NCBI GenBank assembly: GCA_001829005.1
Contig: MIAG01000009.1
Location: 603-64,602 of the forward strand
Length of the DNA: 64,000 bases
Reading direction: 5' to 3'
From: Sphingobacteriia bacterium RIFOXYC2_FULL_35_18
GTDB taxonomy: Bacteria > Bacteroidota > Bacteroidia > Chitinophagales > Chitinophagaceae
This document shows, one piece after another, positions 26,777 to 36,057 of the stretch (the stretch's first letter is position 1; each line of letters begins with the position of its first letter). Made by a program: the position numbers and the translations under genes. Below the pieces are notes generated by a model, which ran no database searches, was not told the origin of the DNA, and was given only the letters and a program-made list of their open reading frames with translations.

Positions 26777-28831
26777 ATGGTTCAGTCGCTTCAACTAAAT
26801 ATAATTCCATTCACAGCCCCTGTTCAGGAGGCTGGCTTTGCCTTTTACACGGCAAAGCAAGATGGCTATTGCCCCATACACAAAGACGATTTAAACGGAG
26901 CAATTGAAGGTTTAGTTGATGAAAGCGAACTGCATTATGGAAACTGGCTCTACACCGATTTTGCACCTGCAAAAGAAAACGCCATTATCATTTCGGTAAA
27001 CCTCAATGAATGTAAATACTTTGCCCAGCACTATTACAGGCATTTAATCCGAACTCATTTCAAAGGAGTTGCGGACATCATGCGGAAGAACTTCACCAAT
27101 GAAATTGAAGTTTGGTTTCACAATACAAAGTCAAGCAGCACAAAATTCAAAGTGTACAATCAGTTTACACTGAAAGTACAGCACAACAGAGTTACCGAAG
27201 GTCCCGAACTGGTTGTATCATTTGATGGCACAACCAAAGTGCTGAATAAAAGCATTGCCGAAATTCACAACTTCAAAACAGAGTTATACAACTGGATAAA
27301 CTGCAACGGTGAATTGAACAGGTGGAAATACCTTACCGATGAACAGAAGCTGAACCATGAAAAAAACTATCCGGTAGTAAGCAACACATTAAAGCCTCAC
27401 TTCGATATTGCTTTTGATGTGCCTGATTTCAAAAACCGTTATCCAAAGTATTTCACCCTGCTCAACGACTTTTATAATAATTATCTCAATACAGATGCTT
27501 TCACAGCAATCCTGCCGCTTTCAGCGGACGGATTTTTCAAACCTAATGGTTTGTCTGTGCAACGCATCAACGGCACATCCAATGAATTGCAGTTTGGAAA
27601 TGGTGTAGGAGTTGAACCCAAGAGAGATTTAAAACGATTGAAGCCTTACAAGCCGGTTCCAAAGCCAAGCAATGTAAAGTTCTTTTTCATTTACCATAAG
27701 CCAGACAGGGAACATGCAGTAAAGAATATTTGGCAGTACTTTAAAGATGGCTACAACGGCCAATATCCATTTCCAAAAATGGAAGAATACATCAGCCAGC
27801 CGTTTGAATTGGAAGAGAACGGCAGCATTTCATTTGATAATATTGATGATGCAGTTTCAGTAGTCCAAAAAGCAATCAAGAATAAAGACCGTTTACCCGA
27901 TACAAAATATTTTGCGGTGTACATCAGCCCGGTTCCTAAGTGGGAGAAAGACCCTAAGAGGAACAGCATTTACCACCGCATGAAAGAAATATTGTTGTAC
28001 GAAGGCATTAACTCACAAGTAATTTGGAAAGAGAACATTTCCAAACCTGCATTCAATCTATTCCTGCCTAACATTGAAACAGCCATCTTAGCCAAGCTGG
28101 GCGGTGTTCCCTGGAGGCTGAAAAGAGATACCACCAATGAATTGATTGTTGGCGTTGGTGCATTCTATTCCATTACCCGTAAATCAAAATATGTAGGATC
28201 AGCTTTCTGTTTCAACAACGAAGGTATTTTCAAAGGCTTTGATTGCTTCGGTGCAAATGATACAGATAGCATCGCAGGTTCAATCAGGGAAGCAGTAGGC
28301 AAATTTATTGCCTCCAATTACAAAGCCACAAGGCTTATTATCCATTTCTACAAAGACCTTAGTAAGAAGGAACTCAAACCCATCATTGACACCCTCCATG
28401 CGTTGGGCTTACCTATTCCGGTAATTGTAGTAACCATCAATAAAACAGAGAGCAAAGAACTATTGGCATTTGATACCAGCAGTCAAAAGCTGATGCCTTA
28501 CAGCGGAACCATTGTAAAAGTGGGGGCAAAAGAATACCTGCTATTCAACAATACCCGCTACGAAGAAGCATCTGCACCAACAGACAGAGAGCATCATTTC
28601 CCGGTAAAGATTTCATTCTTCAGCGACAAAGCAGAATTATTAGATGACCCTGCATTGATAAACCAACTCATTGACCAGGTATATCAGTTCAGCAGAATGT
28701 ATTGGAAAAGCGTAAGCCAGCAGAATCTGCCGGTTACCATCAAATACCCCGAAATGGTGGCCGAGATATTCCCATACTTCACACATGACAAACTACCCGA
28801 CCGCGGCAAGGAGAGCCTGTGGTTTTTGTAA
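26777..28831 (+). CDS. Long prokaryotic Argonaute, predicted catalytically inactive
   Basis: The protein has 684 residues. The MID-like segment is at about 370-430 (YFAVYISPVPKWEKD, then YHRMKEILLYEGINSQVIWKE). The PIWI domain starts near 430 with NIETAILAKLGGVPWRL, a strong Argonaute signature, and continues ELIVGVGAF. The first catalytic Asp of the DEDX tetrad should stand at residue 461 but is Gly. The third position region reads IHFYKDLSKKEL (near 523) without the usual Asp-Gly, and the C-terminal KYPEMV lacks the last Asp. It therefore probably binds guide and target without cutting. No convincing PAZ domain was seen. It follows the HigA-ImmA gene by 19 bases. Confidence 0.87.
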   Translation: MVQSLQLNIIPFTAPVQEAGFAFYTAKQDGYCPIHKDDLNGAIEGLVDESELHYGNWLYTDFAPAKENAIIISVNLNECKYFAQHYYRHLIRTHFKGVADIMRKNFTNEIEVWFHNTKSSSTKFKVYNQFTLKVQHNRVTEGPELVVSFDGTTKVLNKSIAEIHNFKTELYNWINCNGELNRWKYLTDEQKLNHEKNYPVVSNTLKPHFDIAFDVPDFKNRYPKYFTLLNDFYNNYLNTDAFTAILPLSADGFFKPNGLSVQRINGTSNELQFGNGVGVEPKRDLKRLKPYKPVPKPSNVKFFFIYHKPDREHAVKNIWQYFKDGYNGQYPFPKMEEYISQPFELEENGSISFDNIDDAVSVVQKAIKNKDRLPDTKYFAVYISPVPKWEKDPKRNSIYHRMKEILLYEGINSQVIWKENISKPAFNLFLPNIETAILAKLGGVPWRLKRDTTNELIVGVGAFYSITRKSKYVGSAFCFNNEGIFKGFDCFGANDTDSIAGSIREAVGKFIASNYKATRLIIHFYKDLSKKELKPIIDTLHALGLPIPVIVVTINKTESKELLAFDTSSQKLMPYSGTIVKVGAKEYLLFNNTRYEEASAPTDREHHFPVKISFFSDKAELLDDPALINQLIDQVYQFSRMYWKSVSQQNLPVTIKYPEMVAEIFPYFTHDKLPDRGKESLWFL

Positions 28832-28859
28832 AATTATTTAAATAGGATATTTTTAATTC

Positions 28860-29678
28860 ATGACTTCCAAACTCAACATAAAAGATAAAAGCGAAACAGG
28901 TAAGCTAATAAAAATTGCACCGTTCAGGAAGGAGATAAAAAAAACAGAACCGCACAAACACAACAGTTACTTTGAAATTATATACTTGTCAAAAGGCAGC
29001 GGCACACATACCATTGATTACAATAGTTACAAGGTGCAACCACCTGTTATTTTTTTTGTTCGCAAAGAACAGGTGCATCATTGGGAATTACTCACCACAC
29101 CGGAAGGCTTTGTACTTATTTTAAAGAAAGCATTTATTGATAAAAGCCTGGACAATGAATTAAAATCATTGCTCACTAAAGTAAGCAGTCTTTCATCCTT
29201 ACAGGTAAAAGATACAAACACCATCAATACAATTTTTCAGCTACTCACTAAAGAAGGAAATATCATAAGCGAAAGCAATTTTCATGTGGTTGAAGGCTTG
29301 CTGAAAGCATTGTTGGCAAAGATGCTAGAAGTAGCAAAACCTCATTTAGCAAAGTCAAAAACAAATTCAGACCTCTTTCTATCCTTCAGGGAATTACTCA
29401 GCCAAACAACAGACATAAAAAATAACGTAGCACATTACGCAGCTTTGCTGAATACTACACCTCAAAACCTGAATACCGCTTGCCGCAAATCCGCTAATCA
29501 ATCAGCATCCGATATTCTTTCAGAGCATATCATCAGCGAAGCAAAAAGACAATTGATTTATACCGACAATACAGTTGCCGAAATATCCTTTTCACTATCA
29601 TTCAACGACCCCTCTCATTTTGTAAAGTATTTCAAACGCTACACAGGCTTCACTCCGCAGTCGTTCCGCACCCAATAA
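28860..29678 (+). CDS. AraC-family transcriptional regulator
   Basis: This 272-residue regulator has an N-terminal cupin-like sensor domain (residues 15-110, with PHKHNSYFEIIYLSKGSGTH) and a C-terminal AraC double helix-turn-helix (about 175-272). The latter ends in the family signature VAEISFSLSFNDPSHFVKYFKRYTGFTPQSFR. The gene begins 28 bases after the Argonaute stop but is probably a separate unit, because the downstream genes form an export/redox cluster that such regulators commonly control. The ligand is unknown. Confidence 0.9.
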   Translation: MTSKLNIKDKSETGKLIKIAPFRKEIKKTEPHKHNSYFEIIYLSKGSGTHTIDYNSYKVQPPVIFFVRKEQVHHWELLTTPEGFVLILKKAFIDKSLDNELKSLLTKVSSLSSLQVKDTNTINTIFQLLTKEGNIISESNFHVVEGLLKALLAKMLEVAKPHLAKSKTNSDLFLSFRELLSQTTDIKNNVAHYAALLNTTPQNLNTACRKSANQSASDILSEHIISEAKRQLIYTDNTVAEISFSLSFNDPSHFVKYFKRYTGFTPQSFRTQ

Positions 29679-29778
29679 AGTGCATACCACAGTATTTTCA
29701 AATATACCACGATAGCTTTCTTTTATTGTATCACTTTTGTAGCCTGAATAATTGGTTCATTTCAATAGCATATCGGGT

Positions 29779-30267
29779 ATGAAATACTTAATGGTTTTAA
29801 CAACATTGTTTTTTCTTGCGGCTTGCAGCCAGCAGGGTAACAATACGCAGCAGTTACAGGCACAGATAGACAGCCTGCAACACAAACTGGACAACACCTA
29901 TAAACCCGGCTTTGGTGAGTTTATGAGCAGCATACAGGTACATCACAACAAACTCTGGTTTGCAGGAACGAACAACAATTGGAAACTGGCAGACTTTGAA
30001 ATCAACGAAATCCAGGAAGCCTTAAATGATATTCAACAATTCAATACAGACAGGCCGGAAGCCAGGGCAATAGGAATGATTAACCCTGCTATTGATAGCG
30101 TAAATAATGCAATCAAACAGCAGAACAAGTCGCTATTCAAGAGCAGTTATACCTTGCTTACCAATACCTGCAACAACTGCCACAAAGCAACTGAGCATGA
30201 GTTTAATGTTGTAACAATTCCGTCACATCCACCAACAAGTAATCAGAGTTTTAAACCAGTTCAATAA
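29779..30267 (+). CDS. Periplasmic lipoprotein with a single c-type haem motif
   Basis: This is a 162-residue lipoprotein. The signal peptide MKYLMVLTTLFFLAACSQ has a lipobox Cys at about residue 16. It is followed by a short coiled coil (QQLQAQIDSLQHKL), a helical bundle, and near residue 133 the haem c site CNNCH (CxxCH). It resembles small cytochrome c'-like or c-554-like electron carriers. I start at ATG 29779, because the upstream GTG-type start puts nine residues before the signal peptide. It precedes doxX by two bases, suggesting a redox unit. Confidence 0.78.
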   Translation: MKYLMVLTTLFFLAACSQQGNNTQQLQAQIDSLQHKLDNTYKPGFGEFMSSIQVHHNKLWFAGTNNNWKLADFEINEIQEALNDIQQFNTDRPEARAIGMINPAIDSVNNAIKQQNKSLFKSSYTLLTNTCNNCHKATEHEFNVVTIPSHPPTSNQSFKPVQ

Positions 30268-30269
30268 TT

Positions 30270-30695
30270 ATGCTACGCAAAATCATTCAAACAGACAATG
30301 CCAGCACGACAATTATCATTCGCCTGATGGTTGGTGCAGTATTTCTTTCAGAAGGAATACAGAAGTTTATTTTTGCTGATAAATTAGGAGCAGGCCGTTT
30401 TGCAAAAATAGGATTACCCACACCTGATTTTTTAGGGCCATTTGTCGGCAGCTTTGAAATTATATGCGGCTCACTTATTTTAATTGGCCTCCTCACACGT
30501 CTTGCAGCCATTCCATTAATCACCATTATGTTAGTTGCCATTGCTTCTACCAAAGCACAGCTTTTAGCCGACAACGGTTTCTGGTCAATGTTGCACGACA
30601 GCCGTACAGATTGGGCAATGCTCTTAGGAAGTTTTTTTTTAATCATTAAAGGTGGAGGCAAATGGTCACTTGACCATAAAATCATGAGTAAATAA
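30270..30695 (+). CDS. DoxX family membrane protein
   Basis: This 141-residue inner-membrane protein has four helices and the DoxX pattern: IIRLMVGAVFLSEGIQKF at residues 14-31, a short polar loop GAGRFAKIGLPTPDFLGPFVG, and LGSFFLIIKGGGKWSLD near the end. Relatives include the quinone-side subunit of thiosulfate:quinone oxidoreductase and membrane components of oxidative-stress complexes. It lies two bases after the haem lipoprotein gene, and its last base is the first base of the next gene's ATG. A role in electron flow to the quinone pool is likely but not proven. Confidence 0.87.
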   Translation: MLRKIIQTDNASTTIIIRLMVGAVFLSEGIQKFIFADKLGAGRFAKIGLPTPDFLGPFVGSFEIICGSLILIGLLTRLAAIPLITIMLVAIASTKAQLLADNGFWSMLHDSRTDWAMLLGSFFLIIKGGGKWSLDHKIMSK

Positions 30696-31468
30696 TGGAA
30701 ATAATTATACTATCATTAGCTGCATTTCTTATAGCCATTCTCACTTTCTTCTCAGGATTTGGTTTGGGTACTATTCTTACACCATTGTTCATGATATTCT
30801 TCCCGGTCGATTTAGCTATTGCTTTAACGGGTGTTGTACATTTTTTCAATAATATTTTCAAGCTGATTCTGGTAGGCAAAAAAGCAGATAAGCAGGTGCT
30901 GTTACGTTTTGGTATTCCCGCTGTTATAGCAGCTTTTGCAGGAGCATGGCTATTATTACAAATCACCGATTTACAACCCTTATTTTCTTATTCTATTGGC
31001 AGTAAAACATTTGAAGTATATCCGGTAAAATTCATCATTTCTATTTTGCTTATTTTCTTTGCAGTGATTGACCTTGTGCCTTATTTCAACAAACTGCAAT
31101 TCGGTAAAGACAAGTTACCTGTGGGCGGTGCTTTGAGTGGTTTCTTTGGAGGGTTGTCAGGCAACCAGGGTGCTTTACGTAGTGCTTTTTTAATTAGAGC
31201 AGGCTTATCTAAAGAAGCCTTTATTGCAACAGCGGTAGTGGTTTCCACCTTTGTAGATTTTACAAGGCTTTCCGTTTATGCTACCCGTTTTTCAAAAGCA
31301 GGATTGCAAGAAAATCTAACATTGGTTATCAGTGCTACACTTGCAGGTATTGTAGGTTCATATATTGGCAATAAACTTTTGAAAAAAGTCACCTTAAAAT
31401 TTATGCAGATACTCGTAGCCGTAATGCTTATAATTATTTCATTGGCATTGGGTGCAGGCCTCATATAA
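30695..31468 (+). CDS. TSUP/TauE-SafE family transporter
   Basis: This 257-residue membrane protein has about eight helices and belongs to the sulfite-exporter (TauE/SafE) family. The repeated family segments are visible: SGFGLGTILTPLFMIFFPVDLAIALTGVVHFFNN (about 20-53) and GALSGFFGGLSGNQGALRSAFLIRAGL (about 145-170). The family moves small sulfur compounds or carboxylates, often sulfite or sulfonates. It overlaps doxX by one base and clearly shares its transcript. With DoxX it hints at sulfur or metalloid chemistry. Confidence 0.86.
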   Translation: MEIIILSLAAFLIAILTFFSGFGLGTILTPLFMIFFPVDLAIALTGVVHFFNNIFKLILVGKKADKQVLLRFGIPAVIAAFAGAWLLLQITDLQPLFSYSIGSKTFEVYPVKFIISILLIFFAVIDLVPYFNKLQFGKDKLPVGGALSGFFGGLSGNQGALRSAFLIRAGLSKEAFIATAVVVSTFVDFTRLSVYATRFSKAGLQENLTLVISATLAGIVGSYIGNKLLKKVTLKFMQILVAVMLIIISLALGAGLI

Positions 31469-31494
31469 AGAGAAAATAATAAATCAACTATAAA

Positions 31495-32865
31495 ATGAAG
31501 CTACAAAGAATAGCAAGCATAGTCATATTCAGCATGGTTATGCTGATTTGCTTAAATGCTACCGCACAGCGACAATCGAATACATTGACTCAATTGTTGC
31601 AATTAGCAGAAAAAAACTACCCATTGCTGAAATCAAAAATTCTTGATATACAGGCTGCACAAAAAAGTATAGATGTAAGTAAGAGTACTTTGATTCCTTC
31701 ACTGGATGCATCTTATCAAATGAACTATGCCACGTATAACAACATTACAGGAATGGCTTATCCGCAATTTCTTGTGCCTATCAGTGGCCCGCCTTCAACT
31801 GGCAATAATATGAATGCAGTGTTTGGCAGTGCTGCAAGCCTTTTGCTTAACTGGCAACCTATAACGTTTGGTCAGCGGAATGCACAGGTTGATTTTGCTA
31901 AAGCTGGCTTGCAGTTTACAAATGCCGATGCACAGAATGAAATATTCCAGCACAAAATAAAAGTCATCAACGCATACCTTGATGTTTTGACTGCGACTGA
32001 ATTGGTGAAAGTATATCAAAACAACCTGCAAAGGACAGCAACCAATTTGCAGGCGGTGCAATCCCTTGTCATTAGTGGTATAAGACCGGGTGTTGATACA
32101 GCATTATTCAAAGCTGAAGTTTCTAAAGCAAAAGTTGAATTGCTGAACAGTCATAAATACAAAGAACAAACCCGTATCTATTTATCTCAGTTACTTGCTT
32201 CCGACAATAATTTATCATTTACTGATACAATGTATTTTGTCAAACTTCCTCTGAATCTTCCGGTAGCAGATTCAGTTAAACATCCATTGATTAATTTATA
32301 CAACTCCAATATTGCTATTGGGCTTGCCCGTAAGAAGGTGCTTTCAAAAACTACCATGCCAACATTAGGTGTATGGAGCACCCTTTATGCAAGAGGTTCC
32401 GGCATTTCATATAATGGCACAGTAAAAGCTACAGATGGTTTAGGATTACAGCGTTTTAATTATGGAATAGGTTTGCAGTTGAGCATTCCGCTTTTGCAAT
32501 CAGTAAAAATAAAGCCGCAATTACAGCAGCAGGACTTTCTGATTCAGTCTAACCAGGAAAAACTCAACGAAATTAAACTACAGCTAAAAAAGCAAAATGA
32601 ATTGGCCGATACTACCCTCAATAATGCTTTTGCAATAACAAAGGAAAGCCCTTTGTTTTTAGAATCGGCACAATTTTCTTATAAGGCAATGCAATCACGA
32701 TACCAGTCAGGACTTGCTAATATTTCAGATTTCATGCAAGCCCAATATGCGTTGATAAAAGCAGAAACCGATTACAAACTATCATATATGGGCGTTTGGA
32801 AAGCCTTTCTGTTTAAAGCAGCAGTGAATGGCGACTTAAACTTATTCATCAATCAGGTTAATTAA
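31495..32865 (+). CDS. TolC-family outer membrane efflux protein
   Basis: This is a 456-residue outer-membrane channel subunit. The signal peptide (cleaved after about LNATAQ) is followed by two long helical repeats typical of the OEP fold (LTQLLQLAEKNYPLLKSKILDIQAAQKSIDVSKSTLIPSLDASYQ near the start; SRYQSGLANISDFMQAQYALIKAETDYKLSY near the end). With the RND pump and adaptor genes directly downstream it completes a tripartite export system. Spacing to the TSUP gene is 26 bases and to the RND gene 8 bases. Confidence 0.92.
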   Translation: MKLQRIASIVIFSMVMLICLNATAQRQSNTLTQLLQLAEKNYPLLKSKILDIQAAQKSIDVSKSTLIPSLDASYQMNYATYNNITGMAYPQFLVPISGPPSTGNNMNAVFGSAASLLLNWQPITFGQRNAQVDFAKAGLQFTNADAQNEIFQHKIKVINAYLDVLTATELVKVYQNNLQRTATNLQAVQSLVISGIRPGVDTALFKAEVSKAKVELLNSHKYKEQTRIYLSQLLASDNNLSFTDTMYFVKLPLNLPVADSVKHPLINLYNSNIAIGLARKKVLSKTTMPTLGVWSTLYARGSGISYNGTVKATDGLGLQRFNYGIGLQLSIPLLQSVKIKPQLQQQDFLIQSNQEKLNEIKLQLKKQNELADTTLNNAFAITKESPLFLESAQFSYKAMQSRYQSGLANISDFMQAQYALIKAETDYKLSYMGVWKAFLFKAAVNGDLNLFINQVN

Positions 32866-32873
32866 AAATAGTT

Positions 32874-35800
32874 ATGAATTTATTAAAAGGAGCATTACGA
32901 AAACCTGTTACGATAGTAGTATCCATCCTGGCTATTCTTTTCTTTTCGTACATGGCTGTCAAAAAAATGAAGATAGATATTTTCCCTCAGTTGGGTTTAC
33001 CAACCGTTTATGTTGCTCAACCTTATGGTGGTCTTTCTCCTGAGCAAATGGAAGGCTTTGTCACTTCTTATTATGAGTACCACTTTTTGTATGTAACAGG
33101 AGTGAAGTTTGTTGAATCAAAATCTATACAGGGAGCAGCCATTATTAAAATACAATTTCAGGAAGGAACAGATATGAGCCAGGCAATGGCAGAAGTTGTC
33201 GGTTATGTAAACCGTGCAAGGGCATTTATGCCACCCGGCACAGTACCGCCTTTCATTACACGTTTTGATGCAGGTAGTGTTCCCGTGGGGCAATTAGTAT
33301 TCACTTCCGAAACCCGTTCATTGGGTGAGATACAAGATCTTGCCCTTTTCAAAGTAAGGCCCATGTTTGCCACCCTGCCAGGTGTATCTGCACCGCCACC
33401 ATTTGGCGGCAATCAGAAAACAGTTATCGTAAAAGTTGACCCCGATAAAGTGAGAGACTACAATCTTTCGCCAGATGAAATAGTACAGGCATTGGTGAAA
33501 ACAAACAGCATTACTCCTGCGGGTAACGTAAGAGTGGGTGATGAAACCTTAATTACTTCTCAAAATGCTGTGGTAGAAAATGTGAAAGAACTGGAAAGTG
33601 TGCCATTAAAAACAGGTGCAGGGTCCGCTGTTTACATTCGGGATATTGCAAGTGTAGAAATTGGTTCAGATGTAACTACCAGCTATGCATTAGTAAATGG
33701 GAAACGTTCAGTTTATATTCCAGTTACCAAACGTTCCGATGCTTCCACCTGGGATGTTGTGCAGCGGGTAAAAGCAGCATTGCCGGATATGCAGGCTTCC
33801 GTTCCTGATGATATAAAAGTATCTTATGAGTTTGACCAGTCGGGTTATGTAATCAACTCTGTAAAAAGCCTTTCGTTTGAAGGGGGATTAGGAGCTATAC
33901 TTACCGGCTTAATGGTGTTACTTTTTTTAGGCAACAGAAGAAGTGCTTTAATAGTTGTGCTTACCATTCCACTTGCATTGCTTACAGGCATTACCATGCT
34001 CTACCTGTTTGGTCAAACTATTAATATTATGACGTTGGGAGGTTTGGCATTGTCTGTAGGTATTTTGGTGGATATGGCAACGGTAACCATTGAGAATATA
34101 CATCAGCATTTGGAAAGAGGTGAACCCAAAGCAAAAGCAATATTATATGGTTGCCGGGAAGTAGCAGGGCCATTGCTGTTAATCTTATTCAGCATATTGG
34201 CTGTGTTTACACCTGCTCTATTTATGTCAGGTGTTCCAAAAGGAATGTTCATGCCATTGTCTTTGGCTGTTGGTTTTTCATTAATTGCATCTTTTTTTCT
34301 GGCACTCACATTTGTACCGGTAGCTGCTAACTGGTTATTAAAAAATGAACCACATCTACAACATGCACATAACAAAGAAAGCAGGTTTGAGAAATTCAGG
34401 CATCGCTACATTCACTGGCTCGAAAAATTTATAAAAAGAGGTAAATGGAAATCATGGGCGTATGTGCTTGGTTCCGTTGGATTAGTTGCTTTGTTATTTT
34501 CTGTTATAGGCACAGAAATATTTCCGAAAGTAGATGCAGGTCAGGCACAGGTAAGATTGAGGATGCCTGTTGGTACAAGATTGGAACGAACTGAAGAAGC
34601 TACTCAAAAATTACTGCATGTTGCAGATAGCATTACAAAAGGAAACATAGAAATCAGTTCCGCATTTGTAGGTACACAACCATCCAGTTATCCCATCAAC
34701 AATGTGTATTTATGGACAAGTGGCCCGCAGGAATCTGTTATTAAATTCAATCTCAATAAAGAATCAGGTATTGGTATTGAAAACTTTAAAGAGCAGATGA
34801 GAAATGCAGTCAGCAAATCATTTCCCGGTGCTTCAATTTCTTTTGAGCCGGGTGATTTGGTAGAGCAGGTATTAAACTTAGGTTCCAACAACCCGATAGA
34901 AATTGCAGTATTAGGTAAAGACCTATCACTATCGAGAAAAGTAGCAGAAGAATTAAATTACAAATTAAAAGGCATAAGCTATTTAAGAGATGTTCAGATT
35001 GCAACACCTCTTGATTACCCCGGCATCAAAATAAACATTGACAGAGTTAAGGCAGGCCAGTTAGGATTAACGGTTGATCAAATCAGCAAATCAACAGTAG
35101 CTGCCACTTCATCAAGCCGTTTTACACAGCCCAACTATTGGTTAGACAGAACTTCAGGTACAGCCTACCAGATACAGGTTGAATATCCACAATACAGGAT
35201 GAACAGCAGAGACCAGTTGGAATTAGTACCTGTTTCGGGTAATGTTGGTAATCCTGTTTATTTGAGAGACGTTGCAACAACGCAAAAAATTACTTCTCCA
35301 GGTGAATATGACCGTATCAATCAGCAACGATATATTACTGTTACTGCAAACATTTATAATAAAGATTTGGGAACTGCTCTTAAAGAAGTAAACAAAACAA
35401 TAACATCTTTAGGGCAGCTTCCACAAGGGATTAAGATCATGGTGAGAGGTCAGGCAGAATTGCTTAATCAAACCATGAGTGAATTACAATCAGGTCTGTT
35501 GATTGCAATCATTGTTATTCTTTTGATGCTGGCTGTAAACTTTCAATCGTTCAAATTATCTTTTGCCATTCTTTCTATCATTCCGGCAGTGGTAGCAGGC
35601 TCTGTATTGTTATTATTGATTACAGGAAAAACTTTGAATATACAATCCTATATGGGAACGATTATGGCAGTAGGTGTAGCGGTGGCAAACGCCATTTTAT
35701 TTATTACCAATGCAGAGTTTCATCGCAAGCATGACCACTCATCAGGTTATGCTATCATAGGTACGTTTAACCGTTTGCGTCCCATATTAATGACAAGTCT

Positions 35801-36038
35801 TGCAATGATTGCAGGGATGATACCAATGTCTTTAGGTTTGGGTGAAGGTGGAGACCAGACAGCACCATTAGGTATAGCAGTAATTGGCGGCTTGATATTT
35901 TCAACTCTAAGTACACTGATATTCTTACCAATGGTATATGCACAGGTAATGGGAAAGAACCCATATAAAAATCCATCACTGGATCCCGAAGATGAAAACA
36001 GTATTAATTATGAAGCAAACAACGAACAACTTACTTAA
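32874..36038 (+). CDS. RND-family efflux transporter permease
   Basis: This 1054-residue inner-membrane pump has the AcrB/CzcA layout: helix 1 at residues 12-30, two large periplasmic loops, and two six-helix bundles (about 335-500 and 865-1030). The proton-relay helix carries GGLALSVGILVDMATVTIENIHQHLERG, which has the conserved acidic residue of TM4. The second half repeats it as GTIMAVGVAVANAILFITNAEFHR. The lack of CzcA-type metal residues in TM4 beyond a single Asp, and the general sequence style, fit the heavy-metal/multidrug group without fixing the substrate. Confidence 0.92.
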   Translation: MNLLKGALRKPVTIVVSILAILFFSYMAVKKMKIDIFPQLGLPTVYVAQPYGGLSPEQMEGFVTSYYEYHFLYVTGVKFVESKSIQGAAIIKIQFQEGTDMSQAMAEVVGYVNRARAFMPPGTVPPFITRFDAGSVPVGQLVFTSETRSLGEIQDLALFKVRPMFATLPGVSAPPPFGGNQKTVIVKVDPDKVRDYNLSPDEIVQALVKTNSITPAGNVRVGDETLITSQNAVVENVKELESVPLKTGAGSAVYIRDIASVEIGSDVTTSYALVNGKRSVYIPVTKRSDASTWDVVQRVKAALPDMQASVPDDIKVSYEFDQSGYVINSVKSLSFEGGLGAILTGLMVLLFLGNRRSALIVVLTIPLALLTGITMLYLFGQTINIMTLGGLALSVGILVDMATVTIENIHQHLERGEPKAKAILYGCREVAGPLLLILFSILAVFTPALFMSGVPKGMFMPLSLAVGFSLIASFFLALTFVPVAANWLLKNEPHLQHAHNKESRFEKFRHRYIHWLEKFIKRGKWKSWAYVLGSVGLVALLFSVIGTEIFPKVDAGQAQVRLRMPVGTRLERTEEATQKLLHVADSITKGNIEISSAFVGTQPSSYPINNVYLWTSGPQESVIKFNLNKESGIGIENFKEQMRNAVSKSFPGASISFEPGDLVEQVLNLGSNNPIEIAVLGKDLSLSRKVAEELNYKLKGISYLRDVQIATPLDYPGIKINIDRVKAGQLGLTVDQISKSTVAATSSSRFTQPNYWLDRTSGTAYQIQVEYPQYRMNSRDQLELVPVSGNVGNPVYLRDVATTQKITSPGEYDRINQQRYITVTANIYNKDLGTALKEVNKTITSLGQLPQGIKIMVRGQAELLNQTMSELQSGLLIAIIVILLMLAVNFQSFKLSFAILSIIPAVVAGSVLLLLITGKTLNIQSYMGTIMAVGVAVANAILFITNAEFHRKHDHSSGYAIIGTFNRLRPILMTSLAMIAGMIPMSLGLGEGGDQTAPLGIAVIGGLIFSTLSTLIFLPMVYAQVMGKNPYKNPSLDPEDENSINYEANNEQLT

Positions 36039-36057
36039 ATATAAAATCAGGAACAGC

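Noticed and set aside
26777..28831. Argonaute as an active guide-directed nuclease
   Set aside because: The expected first catalytic Asp is Gly, and the third and fourth positions lack the acidic residues, so cleavage is unlikely on sequence grounds.
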